Source of the DNA: Candidatus Defluviilinea proxima
GTDB taxonomy: Bacteria; Chloroflexota; Anaerolineae; Anaerolineales; Villigracilaceae
Assembly: GCA_016721115.1 (NCBI GenBank)
Contig: JADKIW010000001.1
Location: 1,441,501 to 1,505,500, forward strand
Direction: 5' to 3'
Length of the DNA stretch: 64,000 nt
Under the pieces are notes generated by a model. The model worked only from the letters and a program-made list of their open reading frames with translations. It was not told where the DNA came from and made no database searches. The number at the start of each line of letters is the position of its first letter. Position 1 is the stretch's first letter. Positions 45,911-54,186 of the stretch are shown piece after piece. Position numbers and translations under genes: made by a program.

Positions 45911-48071
45911 GTATGCTACTCGTTTGTCGCTTTTCCAATTTGGCGATATGTTGGTTGAGTATTTGCTGGCGACTGACTCTCAAACAGTTGGGTTACGTAT
46001 GTTTCCCGCGTCGATGGTGGATAAAGTTGTGAAGCGTCGTGAGTTTTTGCGAACCCATGAATCTCTTTTGTTACCTGACACATTTCCTCCGATGCGTGCC
46101 TGGCAAGTCGAGCCGCTGGTTCAGGTTAAGCTAACAAGCGATGCGGTGAGCGGTGGGTTTAGTCAAGGCATCACCTTGCGTAATAGTGCAACACTATCCA
46201 GCTTGCATTATGTTCGACAGGAAGTAGTTGAAGGGAAAGATAAAACAGAAGTTGTTACGACCCTACGCTCAGAGCGAGGCTACGCGTGTGAGCATCATGT
46301 ATCTTATCGGCATGGGGACGAAGCCATCACGATTCAAACACTGTTCCGCAACGAGAGTCAAGAAATCCTTTCTCTGGAACTCCTCGCCAGCTTTTCGCTC
46401 TCTGGGCTGACTCCGTTTGCGGAGGATGACGCGCCCAATCGTCTTTACTTGCACCGTTTTCTCAGCTCATGGAGCGCCGAGGGGCGTCATCTTTGTCAAT
46501 CATTGGAAGAACTTAATCTGGAGCGTTCGTGGAGTGGACATGGCGTCCGAACTGAACGGTTTGGTCAGGTTGGTTCAATGCCGGTGCGTGGATACTTCCC
46601 GTTTATAGGTGTGGAAGACCGGGCTGAAGGTGTCTTTTGGGGTGCGCAGTTGGCATGGGCAGGTTCATGGCAGATGGAAGCATATCGCCGTGACGATCAG
46701 TTGAGTCTTTCAGGCGGTCTTGCGGACCGTGAGTTTGGTCACTGGACGAAAAACGTGGCACCCGCTGAGTCCTTTTCTAGCCCACTGGCGTATGTGTCCA
46801 CCGTCAAAGGTGATTTGGATGACCTATGTCAACGTCTAACGTCCATGCAAGTTGGGGCTGTGGATCAAGCACCACTCAGCGAACAATCTCTCCCAGTGCT
46901 TGCCAACGAATGGTGTACCACTTGGGGTAACCCTGAACACGTACGTATGGTTGAAATTGCCAAACGCTTGAAGGGTTCCGGTGCAAAATATTTTGTGATC
47001 GATGCAGGGTGGTATCGGGATGATGGCGGTAATTGGGAATTCTCTCAAGGAGAATGGAAGCCCAATCGCAATTTGTTTCCACAAGGGATTGCCGCCACTG
47101 CCGCCGCCATTCGTGAACAGGGACTTATCCCCGGGATTTGGTTTGAGTTCGAAGTAGTTGGCAATCAATCACCGTTGTTCAGTTCGATGACCAGCCTTCT
47201 TCAACGCGATGGGTTTCCCGTTACAGCAGGTCAACGCCGCTTCTGGGATTTCCGCGACCCATGGGTACGTGAACATCTTCGCGAGAAGGTTATTTCTCAA
47301 TTGCGAGATTCTGGATTCGGTTATATCAAGGTGGACTACAACGAGACCATCGGCATTGGCGTTGATGGCGCTGAATCATTGGGGGAAGGATTACGAGAGC
47401 ACATCTTGGCTGTACAGGATTTCTTCCGAGAGATGCGCCAGGAACTTCCTGATCTGGTAATTGAAGTCTGCGCTTCAGGCGGACACCGGTTGGAACCGTC
47501 GATGTTGGCGCTGGCCAGCATGGGTTCCTTTTCTGACGCGCATGAGTCACTCGAAATTCCGATCATTGCCGCCAACCTGCACAGACTAATTTTGCCGCGT
47601 CAATCTCAAATTTGGGCTGTTCTCCATGAATCTGATTCACATCAGCGCTTGACATATTCCCTGGCCGCTGGATTTTTAGGCAGACTATGCCTTTCGGGCG
47701 AAATAGATAAATTGGACGATGAGCAATGGTCGCTGGTGCAGGAAGCGATTCGTTTCTACGACAAGGTCGCACACATCATCAAGAATGGCAAGAGTCGTCT
47801 CTATCAACAGATCGGCACTGCCTGGCGATATCCACAGGGAATACAAACAGTGATGCGCCTCTCAGAAAATGGGAAACAGGCTTTGGTGGTTGTGCATGCG
47901 TTTTCAAAACCACCTTCAAATGGAATTGATATTTTGCTCACGGATGGGAACTGGAAAATCTCCAACACTTTTCCTGCGACGAACTCTTCCGCTGTAATTA
48001 CTGGGAATCAACTGCGTATAAAGACTCCCAATGAGTTTGAAGGTTTCGTCCTATGGTTGGTTTGTGATTGA
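45900..48071 (+). CDS. Glycoside hydrolase family 36-like alpha-galactosidase
   Basis: A 723-residue cytoplasmic enzyme of the GH36 clan (GH-D). The barrel shows VLANEWCTTWGNPEHVRMVE, KYFVIDAGWYRDDGGNWEFS, GLIPGIWFEFEVVG, IKVDYNETIG with nucleophile Asp479, then VIEVCASGGHRLEP and GSFSDAHES with candidate acid/base Asp546. The CASGGHRLE form differs from the CxSGGGRxD of well-studied raffinose-cleaving enzymes, so the substrate may not be raffinose. The frame extends 18 codons upstream within GH31; the ATG used here overlaps the GH31 stop by 11 bases and is preceded by AGAAGG. No signal peptide. Confidence 0.82.
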   Translation: MSTEYATRLSLFQFGDMLVEYLLATDSQTVGLRMFPASMVDKVVKRREFLRTHESLLLPDTFPPMRAWQVEPLVQVKLTSDAVSGGFSQGITLRNSATLSSLHYVRQEVVEGKDKTEVVTTLRSERGYACEHHVSYRHGDEAITIQTLFRNESQEILSLELLASFSLSGLTPFAEDDAPNRLYLHRFLSSWSAEGRHLCQSLEELNLERSWSGHGVRTERFGQVGSMPVRGYFPFIGVEDRAEGVFWGAQLAWAGSWQMEAYRRDDQLSLSGGLADREFGHWTKNVAPAESFSSPLAYVSTVKGDLDDLCQRLTSMQVGAVDQAPLSEQSLPVLANEWCTTWGNPEHVRMVEIAKRLKGSGAKYFVIDAGWYRDDGGNWEFSQGEWKPNRNLFPQGIAATAAAIREQGLIPGIWFEFEVVGNQSPLFSSMTSLLQRDGFPVTAGQRRFWDFRDPWVREHLREKVISQLRDSGFGYIKVDYNETIGIGVDGAESLGEGLREHILAVQDFFREMRQELPDLVIEVCASGGHRLEPSMLALASMGSFSDAHESLEIPIIAANLHRLILPRQSQIWAVLHESDSHQRLTYSLAAGFLGRLCLSGEIDKLDDEQWSLVQEAIRFYDKVAHIIKNGKSRLYQQIGTAWRYPQGIQTVMRLSENGKQALVVVHAFSKPPSNGIDILLTDGNWKISNTFPATNSSAVITGNQLRIKTPNEFEGFVLWLVCD

Positions 48072-48134
48072 GTTCTTTTTGCAAAGTTTATAGTAATAGT
48101 TTCATACGCTGGCCTCATGGATTTTAAATGAAAT

Positions 48135-48161
48135 CGGTTCTTTCATATTGAGGAAGAACCG
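48135..48161 (+). other. Small hairpin between GH36 and fucU genes
   Basis: CGGTTCTT (48135-48142) pairs perfectly with AAGAACCG (48154-48161) across an 11-base loop. No T-run follows. It may adjust expression of the metabolic genes relative to the glycosidase genes. Confidence 0.35.
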
Positions 48162-48195
48162 TTTGAGCACTGAAAGATATTAAGGAGAATTATTT

Positions 48196-48636
48196 ATGTT
48201 GATTGGAATATCCCCTCTGATTTCCCCTGAATTGTTGGCACTTCTACACCGTATGGGACATGGCGACGAAATTGTACTTGCGGATGCGCACTTTCCTGGC
48301 GAAACCTACGGGAAACGCGTACTGCGTGCAGATGGATTGCGCATTCCTGATCTGCTGGATGCCATCCTGCCTCTTTATGCCTTGGATACCTATGTCGAAA
48401 GCCCGTTGATCATGATGCGCGCTGTTGCAGGCGATCAATTGGATCCTGCAGTGGAATCATCCTATCGTCAGGCTGTAGACAAACATTGGCCAGATACTCC
48501 ACCCATTCAGCGGATCGACCGTTTCGATTTTTATGACAGGACCAAACAAGCTTTTGCTGTCCTGATGACCGGTGAAACAGCGAAATATGGCAACATCATC
48601 TTGAAAAAAGGTGTCACACCCATAGTCCCTAAATAA
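48196..48636 (+). CDS. fucU: RbsD/FucU-family sugar mutarotase
   Basis: A 146-residue member of the RbsD/FucU family, which interconverts sugar anomers. It is closer to FucU than RbsD: SPELLALLHRMGHGDEIVLA with the catalytic His-Asp pair, RADGLRIPDLLDAILPLYAL, LDTYVESP, RIDRFDFYDRTKQAFAV and TGETAKYGNIILKKGV all match FucU positions. FucU proteins act on L-fucose and can act on related pyranoses such as galactose configuration sugars. In this operon it probably speeds supply of the anomer used by the reductase encoded next. AAGGAG precedes the ATG. Confidence 0.88.
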   Translation: MLIGISPLISPELLALLHRMGHGDEIVLADAHFPGETYGKRVLRADGLRIPDLLDAILPLYALDTYVESPLIMMRAVAGDQLDPAVESSYRQAVDKHWPDTPPIQRIDRFDFYDRTKQAFAVLMTGETAKYGNIILKKGVTPIVPK

Positions 48637-48660
48637 AGGGGCAAATTATAGGAGAACATG

Positions 48661-49683
48661 ATGAATAACACACTTGAGAAAATTGACCCTGACTTGGTAC
48701 CTTATCGCACATTATATACAGGTGCAAAAATTCCCGCAGTGGGATTGGGAACGTTTGGCTCGGATCGTTTTACTGCAGACCAAATTGCACAAGCCGTCTT
48801 GGGCGCCGCCCAGATTGGATACCGTCATTTTGATTGCGCTGCTGTCTATGGCAATGAAAAAGAGATCGGTGTTTCCTTGCAGAAAATCATGAACAGTGGC
48901 ATCTCACGCAAAGAATTATGGATCACCTCCAAGCTTTGGAATGACAAACATGCAGAAGAAGATGTCATCCCTGCCTGCAAGCAAACGCTTAAAGACTTGC
49001 AGTTGGAATACTTGGATCTCTATTTGATCCATTGGCCGTTTCCGAATCACCATGCTCCCGGTGTAGATGTCAATTCCCGCGACCCTCATGCAATTCCCTA
49101 TATCCATGAAAATTACATGAAGACTTGGCGACAAATGGAAAAGTTGGTGGAGATGGGCTTGGTTCGCCATATTGGAACGTCCAACGTGACGATTGCTAAA
49201 TTGAAGCTGTTGTTACGCGATGCCAAGATCAAACCCGCCGCCAATGAAATGGAAATTCACCCGCATTTTCAGCAACCGGAACTTTTCCAGTTTTGCCTTG
49301 ATAATCAGATGGCGCCGATTGGTTTCGCTCCCATTGGTTCGCCCACACGCCCAGACCGGGATCGAACGCCTGATGATACTGTTGATATCGAAGATCCGGT
49401 CATTGTAAAAATCGCGCAACGACTGAACATTCATCCTGCGGTCGTTTGTGTCAAGTGGGCAGTTCAACGTGGACAGATACCGATCCCGTTTTCGATTCAC
49501 CCCGATCAATATTTGAACAATCTCAAAGCCGCTGTTTCAGAACCTCTCACAGAACAAGAGATGCAGGAGATTGCAGGCATTGATAAGAACAACCGTCTGA
49601 TCAAAGGTCAGGTTTTCTTGTGGGAGAGCGCCAATGATTGGCAGGATCTATGGGACTTGGACGAGAAAATTGCGTTGGAATGA
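48661..49683 (+). CDS. Aldo/keto reductase (aldose reductase type)
   Basis: A 340-residue NAD(P)H-dependent aldo/keto reductase. The barrel begins PYRTLYTGAKIPAVGLGTFG; the catalytic tetrad is visible as DCAAVYGNE (Asp, Tyr), ITSKLW (Lys) and LYLIHWPF (His); VRHIGTSNV and AANEMEIHPHFQQPEL are standard. The cofactor end differs: IPIPFSIHPDQYLNN in place of the IPKSxxxxR of xylose reductases. Aldose reductases turn aldehyde sugars into alditols (galactose to galactitol, xylose to xylitol). A second ATG three bases earlier is closer to the GGAG, so this one is preferred. Position between mutarotase and kinase supports a catabolic role. Confidence 0.85.
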   Translation: MNNTLEKIDPDLVPYRTLYTGAKIPAVGLGTFGSDRFTADQIAQAVLGAAQIGYRHFDCAAVYGNEKEIGVSLQKIMNSGISRKELWITSKLWNDKHAEEDVIPACKQTLKDLQLEYLDLYLIHWPFPNHHAPGVDVNSRDPHAIPYIHENYMKTWRQMEKLVEMGLVRHIGTSNVTIAKLKLLLRDAKIKPAANEMEIHPHFQQPELFQFCLDNQMAPIGFAPIGSPTRPDRDRTPDDTVDIEDPVIVKIAQRLNIHPAVVCVKWAVQRGQIPIPFSIHPDQYLNNLKAAVSEPLTEQEMQEIAGIDKNNRLIKGQVFLWESANDWQDLWDLDEKIALE

Positions 49684-49706
49684 TTCGGCGTATATAACGG
49701 AACACC

Positions 49707-51257
49707 ATGGCAACCAAACATATCTTAACGGTGGACGTAGGGACGTCCAGTACAAAGACAGCCTTGTGGACAGAGACTGGACAATTGGTAACCCAAGCTT
49801 CCTCCAGTTACAACCTGCATCGCCCAGAACCGTTAATGGCCGAAATCCATGGGGACAGTTGGTGGCAAGCTGTTTGCGGGACGATACAAACGGTTCTTAC
49901 GAAGGGTGGGGTTGATCCTGCTTCGATAGCCGGTATCGGCGTCGACGGCGTTGGCTGGACGTTGATACCGGTGGATCGTACAGGCGATCCACTTCACCCG
50001 GCCATGATCTGGTTGGATCGCCGAGCCGGGCAGGAAACAAATTGGCTCAAATCATTACCTGAAGCCGATAACCTGATAGCCCTAAATGCCAACCCACTAG
50101 ATGCCGCTTACATTACTCCCAAGTTAATATGGCTTAAGAAAAACCGTCCTGACATCTTTAATTCAGCATATAAATTTCTCGAAGCAACTGGCTTCATCGT
50201 GTCGCGATTTACAGGTGAATTTATCTGTGATTACACACAAGCCTATGGTTACCATTTTTTTGACATCAGAAACGAGAAGTGGAATCAACATGCCGCCGAA
50301 ATTATCGGTGTGCCGATAGAGAAGATGCCGCTCTTATCTCGTAGCGCAGAAGTTGTAGGCACAGTTACTAAAAAAGCCGCTGAACAAACCGGCCTCAAGC
50401 CCGGTATACCCGTCATCGCTGGTTGTTTGGATGCAATCGCCGGTGCATTAGGTTCGGGCGTGGTCAAAGTGGGGCAGACCAACGAACAGGGTGGACAAGC
50501 GGGTGGCATTGGCATCAGCCTGGATCATGTTGTGGTGGAACCACGCCTGATTTTTTCTCACCACGTGATTCCCGGGCAGTATCTTCTGCAGGCTGGAACT
50601 GTCGGCGGTGGATCGCTCAGTTGGTTCAGAGACCAGCTTGGGCACCCGGAAGTGAACGTTGGAAATTTGATCGGTCAGAATCCGTTCGAGTTGTTTAGCA
50701 AACAAGTTGAGGCATCCAAACCCGGAGCGGGTGGTCTCATCTTCCTGCCCTATATGGCGGGCGAGCGGACTCCTTTGTGGAGCAGTATCGCTCGAGGAGT
50801 ATTTTTTGGCCTGACGTATAACACGACCCGCGCCGATATTTTGCGAGCCATCATGGAAGGGTGCGCTTTTGCCGTGTACGATAATTTGCAGATCGCCGAA
50901 GAGCATGGGGTAAAAGTGGATGAGTATTTAGGCTCTGGCGGTGCGGTTCAGAGCGCGGTTTGGTGTCAGATCAAAGCTGATATTTATGGGAAGCCTTTTG
51001 TTGTTGCCAAACTTGCTGATGGTAGTGAGGGTGGACATGGCTTGGGGTTATTTGCCTTGACCAGTTACGGGATCGGATTACACAAGGATATGGGAAAGTG
51101 TGTTTCTGACTTGCTCCCAAAGCGACAGGTCTTTGAACCATCTATGAAGAACCATGATCTATATCAAGAACTGTTTGGGGTTTATCGAAGCCTGTCTCGA
51201 AAATTGATGGATGATTTTTCCAGACTGGCTGAGATCATGCGGAAAGATGACGAATAA
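49707..51257 (+). CDS. FGGY-family carbohydrate kinase
   Basis: A 516-residue sugar kinase with the two-domain FGGY fold. The N-terminal domain starts LTVDVGTSSTKTALW and has GIGVDGVGWTLIPVDRTGDP and IWLDRRAGQ; the catalytic base is Asp242 in AGCLDAIAGALGSG; the ATP-site segments are GGSLSWFRDQLG, LIFLPYMAGERTPLW and GSGGAVQSAVWCQIKADIYG. It resembles xylulokinases most, but this family phosphorylates ketoses and alditols at terminal hydroxyls with varied specificity. In context, galactitol, tagatose or xylulose are candidates. Its 3' end is 19 bases before the dehydrogenase ATG. Confidence 0.88.
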   Translation: MATKHILTVDVGTSSTKTALWTETGQLVTQASSSYNLHRPEPLMAEIHGDSWWQAVCGTIQTVLTKGGVDPASIAGIGVDGVGWTLIPVDRTGDPLHPAMIWLDRRAGQETNWLKSLPEADNLIALNANPLDAAYITPKLIWLKKNRPDIFNSAYKFLEATGFIVSRFTGEFICDYTQAYGYHFFDIRNEKWNQHAAEIIGVPIEKMPLLSRSAEVVGTVTKKAAEQTGLKPGIPVIAGCLDAIAGALGSGVVKVGQTNEQGGQAGGIGISLDHVVVEPRLIFSHHVIPGQYLLQAGTVGGGSLSWFRDQLGHPEVNVGNLIGQNPFELFSKQVEASKPGAGGLIFLPYMAGERTPLWSSIARGVFFGLTYNTTRADILRAIMEGCAFAVYDNLQIAEEHGVKVDEYLGSGGAVQSAVWCQIKADIYGKPFVVAKLADGSEGGHGLGLFALTSYGIGLHKDMGKCVSDLLPKRQVFEPSMKNHDLYQELFGVYRSLSRKLMDDFSRLAEIMRKDDE

Positions 51258-51276
51258 TAGAAATGGAGAATTGAAA

Positions 51277-52323
51277 ATGAAAGCCGTTGTACTTGAAAAC
51301 CAGAAGGTTATTACTTATAAAGATGTCCCGACACCCGAACCGGGCCCGGGTCATGTGCGCCTTAAGATAAAAGCTATTTCGATCTGTGGCTCAGATATCA
51401 AACGTTACGTGGATGGACATCGAATGTATCCCCTTATCCTGGGGCATGAGAATTCCGGGATCATTGATCGTGTTGGTGATGGCGTCAGTAAAGAATATGT
51501 GGGCAAACATGCCGCCATTATCCCTCTTGTGCCTTGTTTTGAATGCGAAGAATGTAAGCGTGGATATTATTCAGCCTGTCACAGCTATTCTTTCATCGGC
51601 TCACGCCAATCAGGCGGCTTTGCCGAGTATGTTGACCTTCCGGAGAAAAATGTTTTTATCCTGCCCGATGAACTGCCATTTGAACATGCCGCGTTGATCG
51701 AACCCTCGACAGTTGCGAGACATATGCTGGCTTTGGGAGATTTCAAAAGCGGGCAAACTGCGGTTGTGTTGGGCTCGGGTTCCATTGGTTTAATGATCGT
51801 GCAATGGCTCCGTATTCTTGGCGCAAGCCAGATTATTGTTACCGATATTTTGGATGACAACTTGCAGATAGCCTCCAAGGTTGGCGCACACGTTACGCTC
51901 AATCCATCCAAAGTGGATGTGGCAAAAGAAGTGAAGAAACTGCTCGGGAATGGTGCTGACATAACTTTGGAAGCCACGGGCGTTCCACAAGTTTTGGAGC
52001 AAACCATTTCACTGACGCGTCCGCGCGGGAAGATCGTTTTGGCTGGCAATCAGCCACTGGATAAAAGTCTCCCGTTAACGTTCATCGAAAATTTGATGCG
52101 ACGGGAACTCAGCCTCATTGGTTGTTTTATGTCCTACTCGGCTCCATTCCCCGGTCACGAGTGGACAGAGACTCTGACAGCCCTAATGGATGGCAGCTTG
52201 GATATGGACACATTGATCTCCCATCGTTTTCCGCTTTCGAAAACGCCGGAGGTATTTGAAAAAATTGGAGCACATCAATTGGCGCATCAAAAGATCATCT
52301 TGAATCCTGAGGAAGTGGCATGA
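51277..52323 (+). CDS. Zinc-dependent dehydrogenase, galactitol-1-phosphate 5-dehydrogenase (GatD) type
   Basis: A 348-residue medium-chain dehydrogenase. Catalytic zinc ligands are in SICGSDIKRYV (Cys), LILGHENSG (His-Glu) and ALIEPSTVA (Glu); structural zinc cysteines are in LVPCFECEECKRGYYSAC; the NAD site is VVLGSGSIGLMIVQWLR. The stretches SYSFIGSRQSGGFAEYV and GCFMSYSAPFPGHEWTE match the GatD family specifically, which oxidises galactitol 1-phosphate to tagatose 6-phosphate. It could equally be a related alditol dehydrogenase. The start was chosen from GGAG eight bases upstream; the longer frame overlaps the kinase gene. The stop overlaps the aldolase start (ATGA). Confidence 0.85.
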   Translation: MKAVVLENQKVITYKDVPTPEPGPGHVRLKIKAISICGSDIKRYVDGHRMYPLILGHENSGIIDRVGDGVSKEYVGKHAAIIPLVPCFECEECKRGYYSACHSYSFIGSRQSGGFAEYVDLPEKNVFILPDELPFEHAALIEPSTVARHMLALGDFKSGQTAVVLGSGSIGLMIVQWLRILGASQIIVTDILDDNLQIASKVGAHVTLNPSKVDVAKEVKKLLGNGADITLEATGVPQVLEQTISLTRPRGKIVLAGNQPLDKSLPLTFIENLMRRELSLIGCFMSYSAPFPGHEWTETLTALMDGSLDMDTLISHRFPLSKTPEVFEKIGAHQLAHQKIILNPEEVA

Positions 52324-53192
52324 CACTGCAAAATGTATTACCCTGGATTCTGCGTGCCCAGCAGGAAGGCTGGGCTGTTGGTGCGTTCAACGCAAATACT
52401 TTGGAACAAGTACAAGCCATTGTTTCGGCGGCTCAAGCCGAGTCCGCGCCTGCCATCATGCAAGTGAGTCACCGGGCATTAACATATATTGGCAGTGGCA
52501 ATGAAATACAAGGACTCAAATATATCGCCGCCATTGGGAAGATCGCCGCTGAAAGTGTTACTGTGCCAATTGCCCTGCATTTGGATCATGGAACAGAGAG
52601 TGAAGTGCTTCAGGCTATCGCTTTAGGTTTTACCTCTGTCATGTTTGATGGCGATGCACTACCTTTTGAAGAAAATATTTCTGTCACGAAACGGCTTTGT
52701 GAAATGGCTCGTTCTGTTGGGGTCTGCATGGAAGCCGAAATTGGCGAAGTCCCAAAGCCCGATGGGAAAGCGTTCAATGAAGCCGATATTGCACTCACCG
52801 ATCCTGATGAAGCATTTCAATTTGCTGAGGCAACAGGAGTTGATCTGCTTGCAATCGCTTTGGGGTCTGTACACGGACTCAAGACCAAGCAAATCTCACT
52901 GGATCTGGATCGTCTGACAGCTATTCGTAAACGCGTCTCTGTTCCGCTCGTGTTACACGGATCATCTGGTGTTTCGGACCAAGACATTAAGCAAGGTGTG
53001 ACGATGGGGCTGGCAAAGGTCAATGTGGCGACACAATTGTCTCAAGCCTTCACGGGTGCGGTTCGTGAAGTTCTCAGCCAGGATAAAGAATTGGTTGACC
53101 CGCGCAAATATCTGGTCGAGGGAAGAAGCGCTCAAACAGAAATTGTGCGTGAGCGAATTCGCTTCCTTGGTGCATCGGGTAAAGCAGGTTAA
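52320..53192 (+). CDS. Class II ketose-bisphosphate aldolase (GatY/KbaY/Fba type)
   Basis: A 290-residue zinc aldolase that splits a ketose 1,6-bisphosphate into DHAP and glyceraldehyde 3-phosphate. Family marks: EGWAVGAFNANTLEQVQAIV, zinc site ALHLDHGTESEV, MEAEIGEVPK, LAIALGSVHGLK and LVLHGSSGVSDQDIKQGVTM with following KVNVATQLSQAF. The length and SGVSDQDIKQGVTMG loop fit both fructose- and tagatose-bisphosphate aldolases; the neighbouring GatD-like and PfkB proteins favour tagatose. It overlaps the dehydrogenase gene by four bases and the PfkB gene by one, showing tight co-translation. Confidence 0.88.
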   Translation: MTLQNVLPWILRAQQEGWAVGAFNANTLEQVQAIVSAAQAESAPAIMQVSHRALTYIGSGNEIQGLKYIAAIGKIAAESVTVPIALHLDHGTESEVLQAIALGFTSVMFDGDALPFEENISVTKRLCEMARSVGVCMEAEIGEVPKPDGKAFNEADIALTDPDEAFQFAEATGVDLLAIALGSVHGLKTKQISLDLDRLTAIRKRVSVPLVLHGSSGVSDQDIKQGVTMGLAKVNVATQLSQAFTGAVREVLSQDKELVDPRKYLVEGRSAQTEIVRERIRFLGASGKAG

Positions 53193-54130
53193 TGTCCATG
53201 ATCCTTTGTTTGAACCTAAACGCCGCCATTGATAAGACAGTAGTGGTTTCGTCATTTGAGATCAATAAGATTCATCGCCCTACATCCATGATCGCATTGG
53301 CCGGTGGAAAGGGATGCAATGTTGCGCGAGCGCTCAAAACATTCGGGGATGTCCCGGTGGTGTCGGGCTGGGTCGGTGGATTTGCAGGTCAATTTATCGA
53401 AAAGGAATTGCATCGGGAGGGAATCCAAACCGATTTTGTTTACACCGATGCCGAGTCAAGAACCTGTACGTCTATTTTGGATTCTGAAAAACAGACCCTG
53501 ACTGAAATCTATGAGTTGGGTGAACTTATCCCTTCAGTGAAAGTGGATGAGTTACTGGCTCACATTCGAGCGATCATTGCGAATTATCAGGCGGTGACTC
53601 TTTCAGGAAGTTTGCCCCCCGGGGTCCCCGCAGATTTTTATGCGCGTGTGATCGAAATTGCCAAAGAAGCAAATGTATTAACTTTCTTTGATAGCAGTGG
53701 CGAGGCGCTTCGTAAAGGTGCGGAAGCCGCTCCTTTTTTCATGAAGCCCAATGAAACGGAAGCCAGATCCCTTTTAGGAATCGAGGCGAAGAGTCCAATA
53801 GATTTTGCTCAAGCGGCTGTTAAAATATCCATGACATACAAGACAAATGTGTTGCTCTCGATGGGCGCCAATGGTGCGATTGCCGCGAAGGGTCAGGAAG
53901 TGTTTATCGTAAAGAGTCCGATAGTAGAAGCAAAAAGCGCCGTGGGATCCGGAGATTGTATGCTTGCTGGCCTCGCATATGGATTTATGCAAGGACTTTC
54001 GCTTGAACAAGCTGTTGTCTATGGTGTCGCGGCTGGGACGGCCAACACGCTAATGATCGGAGCAGGACAGTTTAGAATAGATGATTTCAAGAGACTTTGT
54101 AATGAGGTTCAGATATCTGCGCATGGATAA
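53192..54130 (+). CDS. PfkB-family hexose-phosphate kinase (LacC/FruK type)
   Basis: A 312-residue PfkB-family kinase of the 1-phosphofructokinase/tagatose-6-phosphate kinase group. It starts MILCLNLNAAIDKTVVVSSF, then ALAGGKGCNVARALKTFG, AVTLSGSLPPGVPADFYARV, FFMKPNETEARSLLG and the catalytic AVGSGDCMLAGLAYGFMQG (Asp in GSGD). The group phosphorylates ketose monophosphates to bisphosphates, the direct substrate of the aldolase encoded upstream (TAATG junction). FruK and LacC cannot be separated by these motifs; the GatD-like enzyme favours tagatose 6-phosphate. Confidence 0.88.
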   Translation: MSMILCLNLNAAIDKTVVVSSFEINKIHRPTSMIALAGGKGCNVARALKTFGDVPVVSGWVGGFAGQFIEKELHREGIQTDFVYTDAESRTCTSILDSEKQTLTEIYELGELIPSVKVDELLAHIRAIIANYQAVTLSGSLPPGVPADFYARVIEIAKEANVLTFFDSSGEALRKGAEAAPFFMKPNETEARSLLGIEAKSPIDFAQAAVKISMTYKTNVLLSMGANGAIAAKGQEVFIVKSPIVEAKSAVGSGDCMLAGLAYGFMQGLSLEQAVVYGVAAGTANTLMIGAGQFRIDDFKRLCNEVQISAHG

Positions 54131-54186
54131 AGTCTTTGACAGGCAAGTATGAAGAGTAAGTTTCTAACTTTAAACTGGAGAACATT

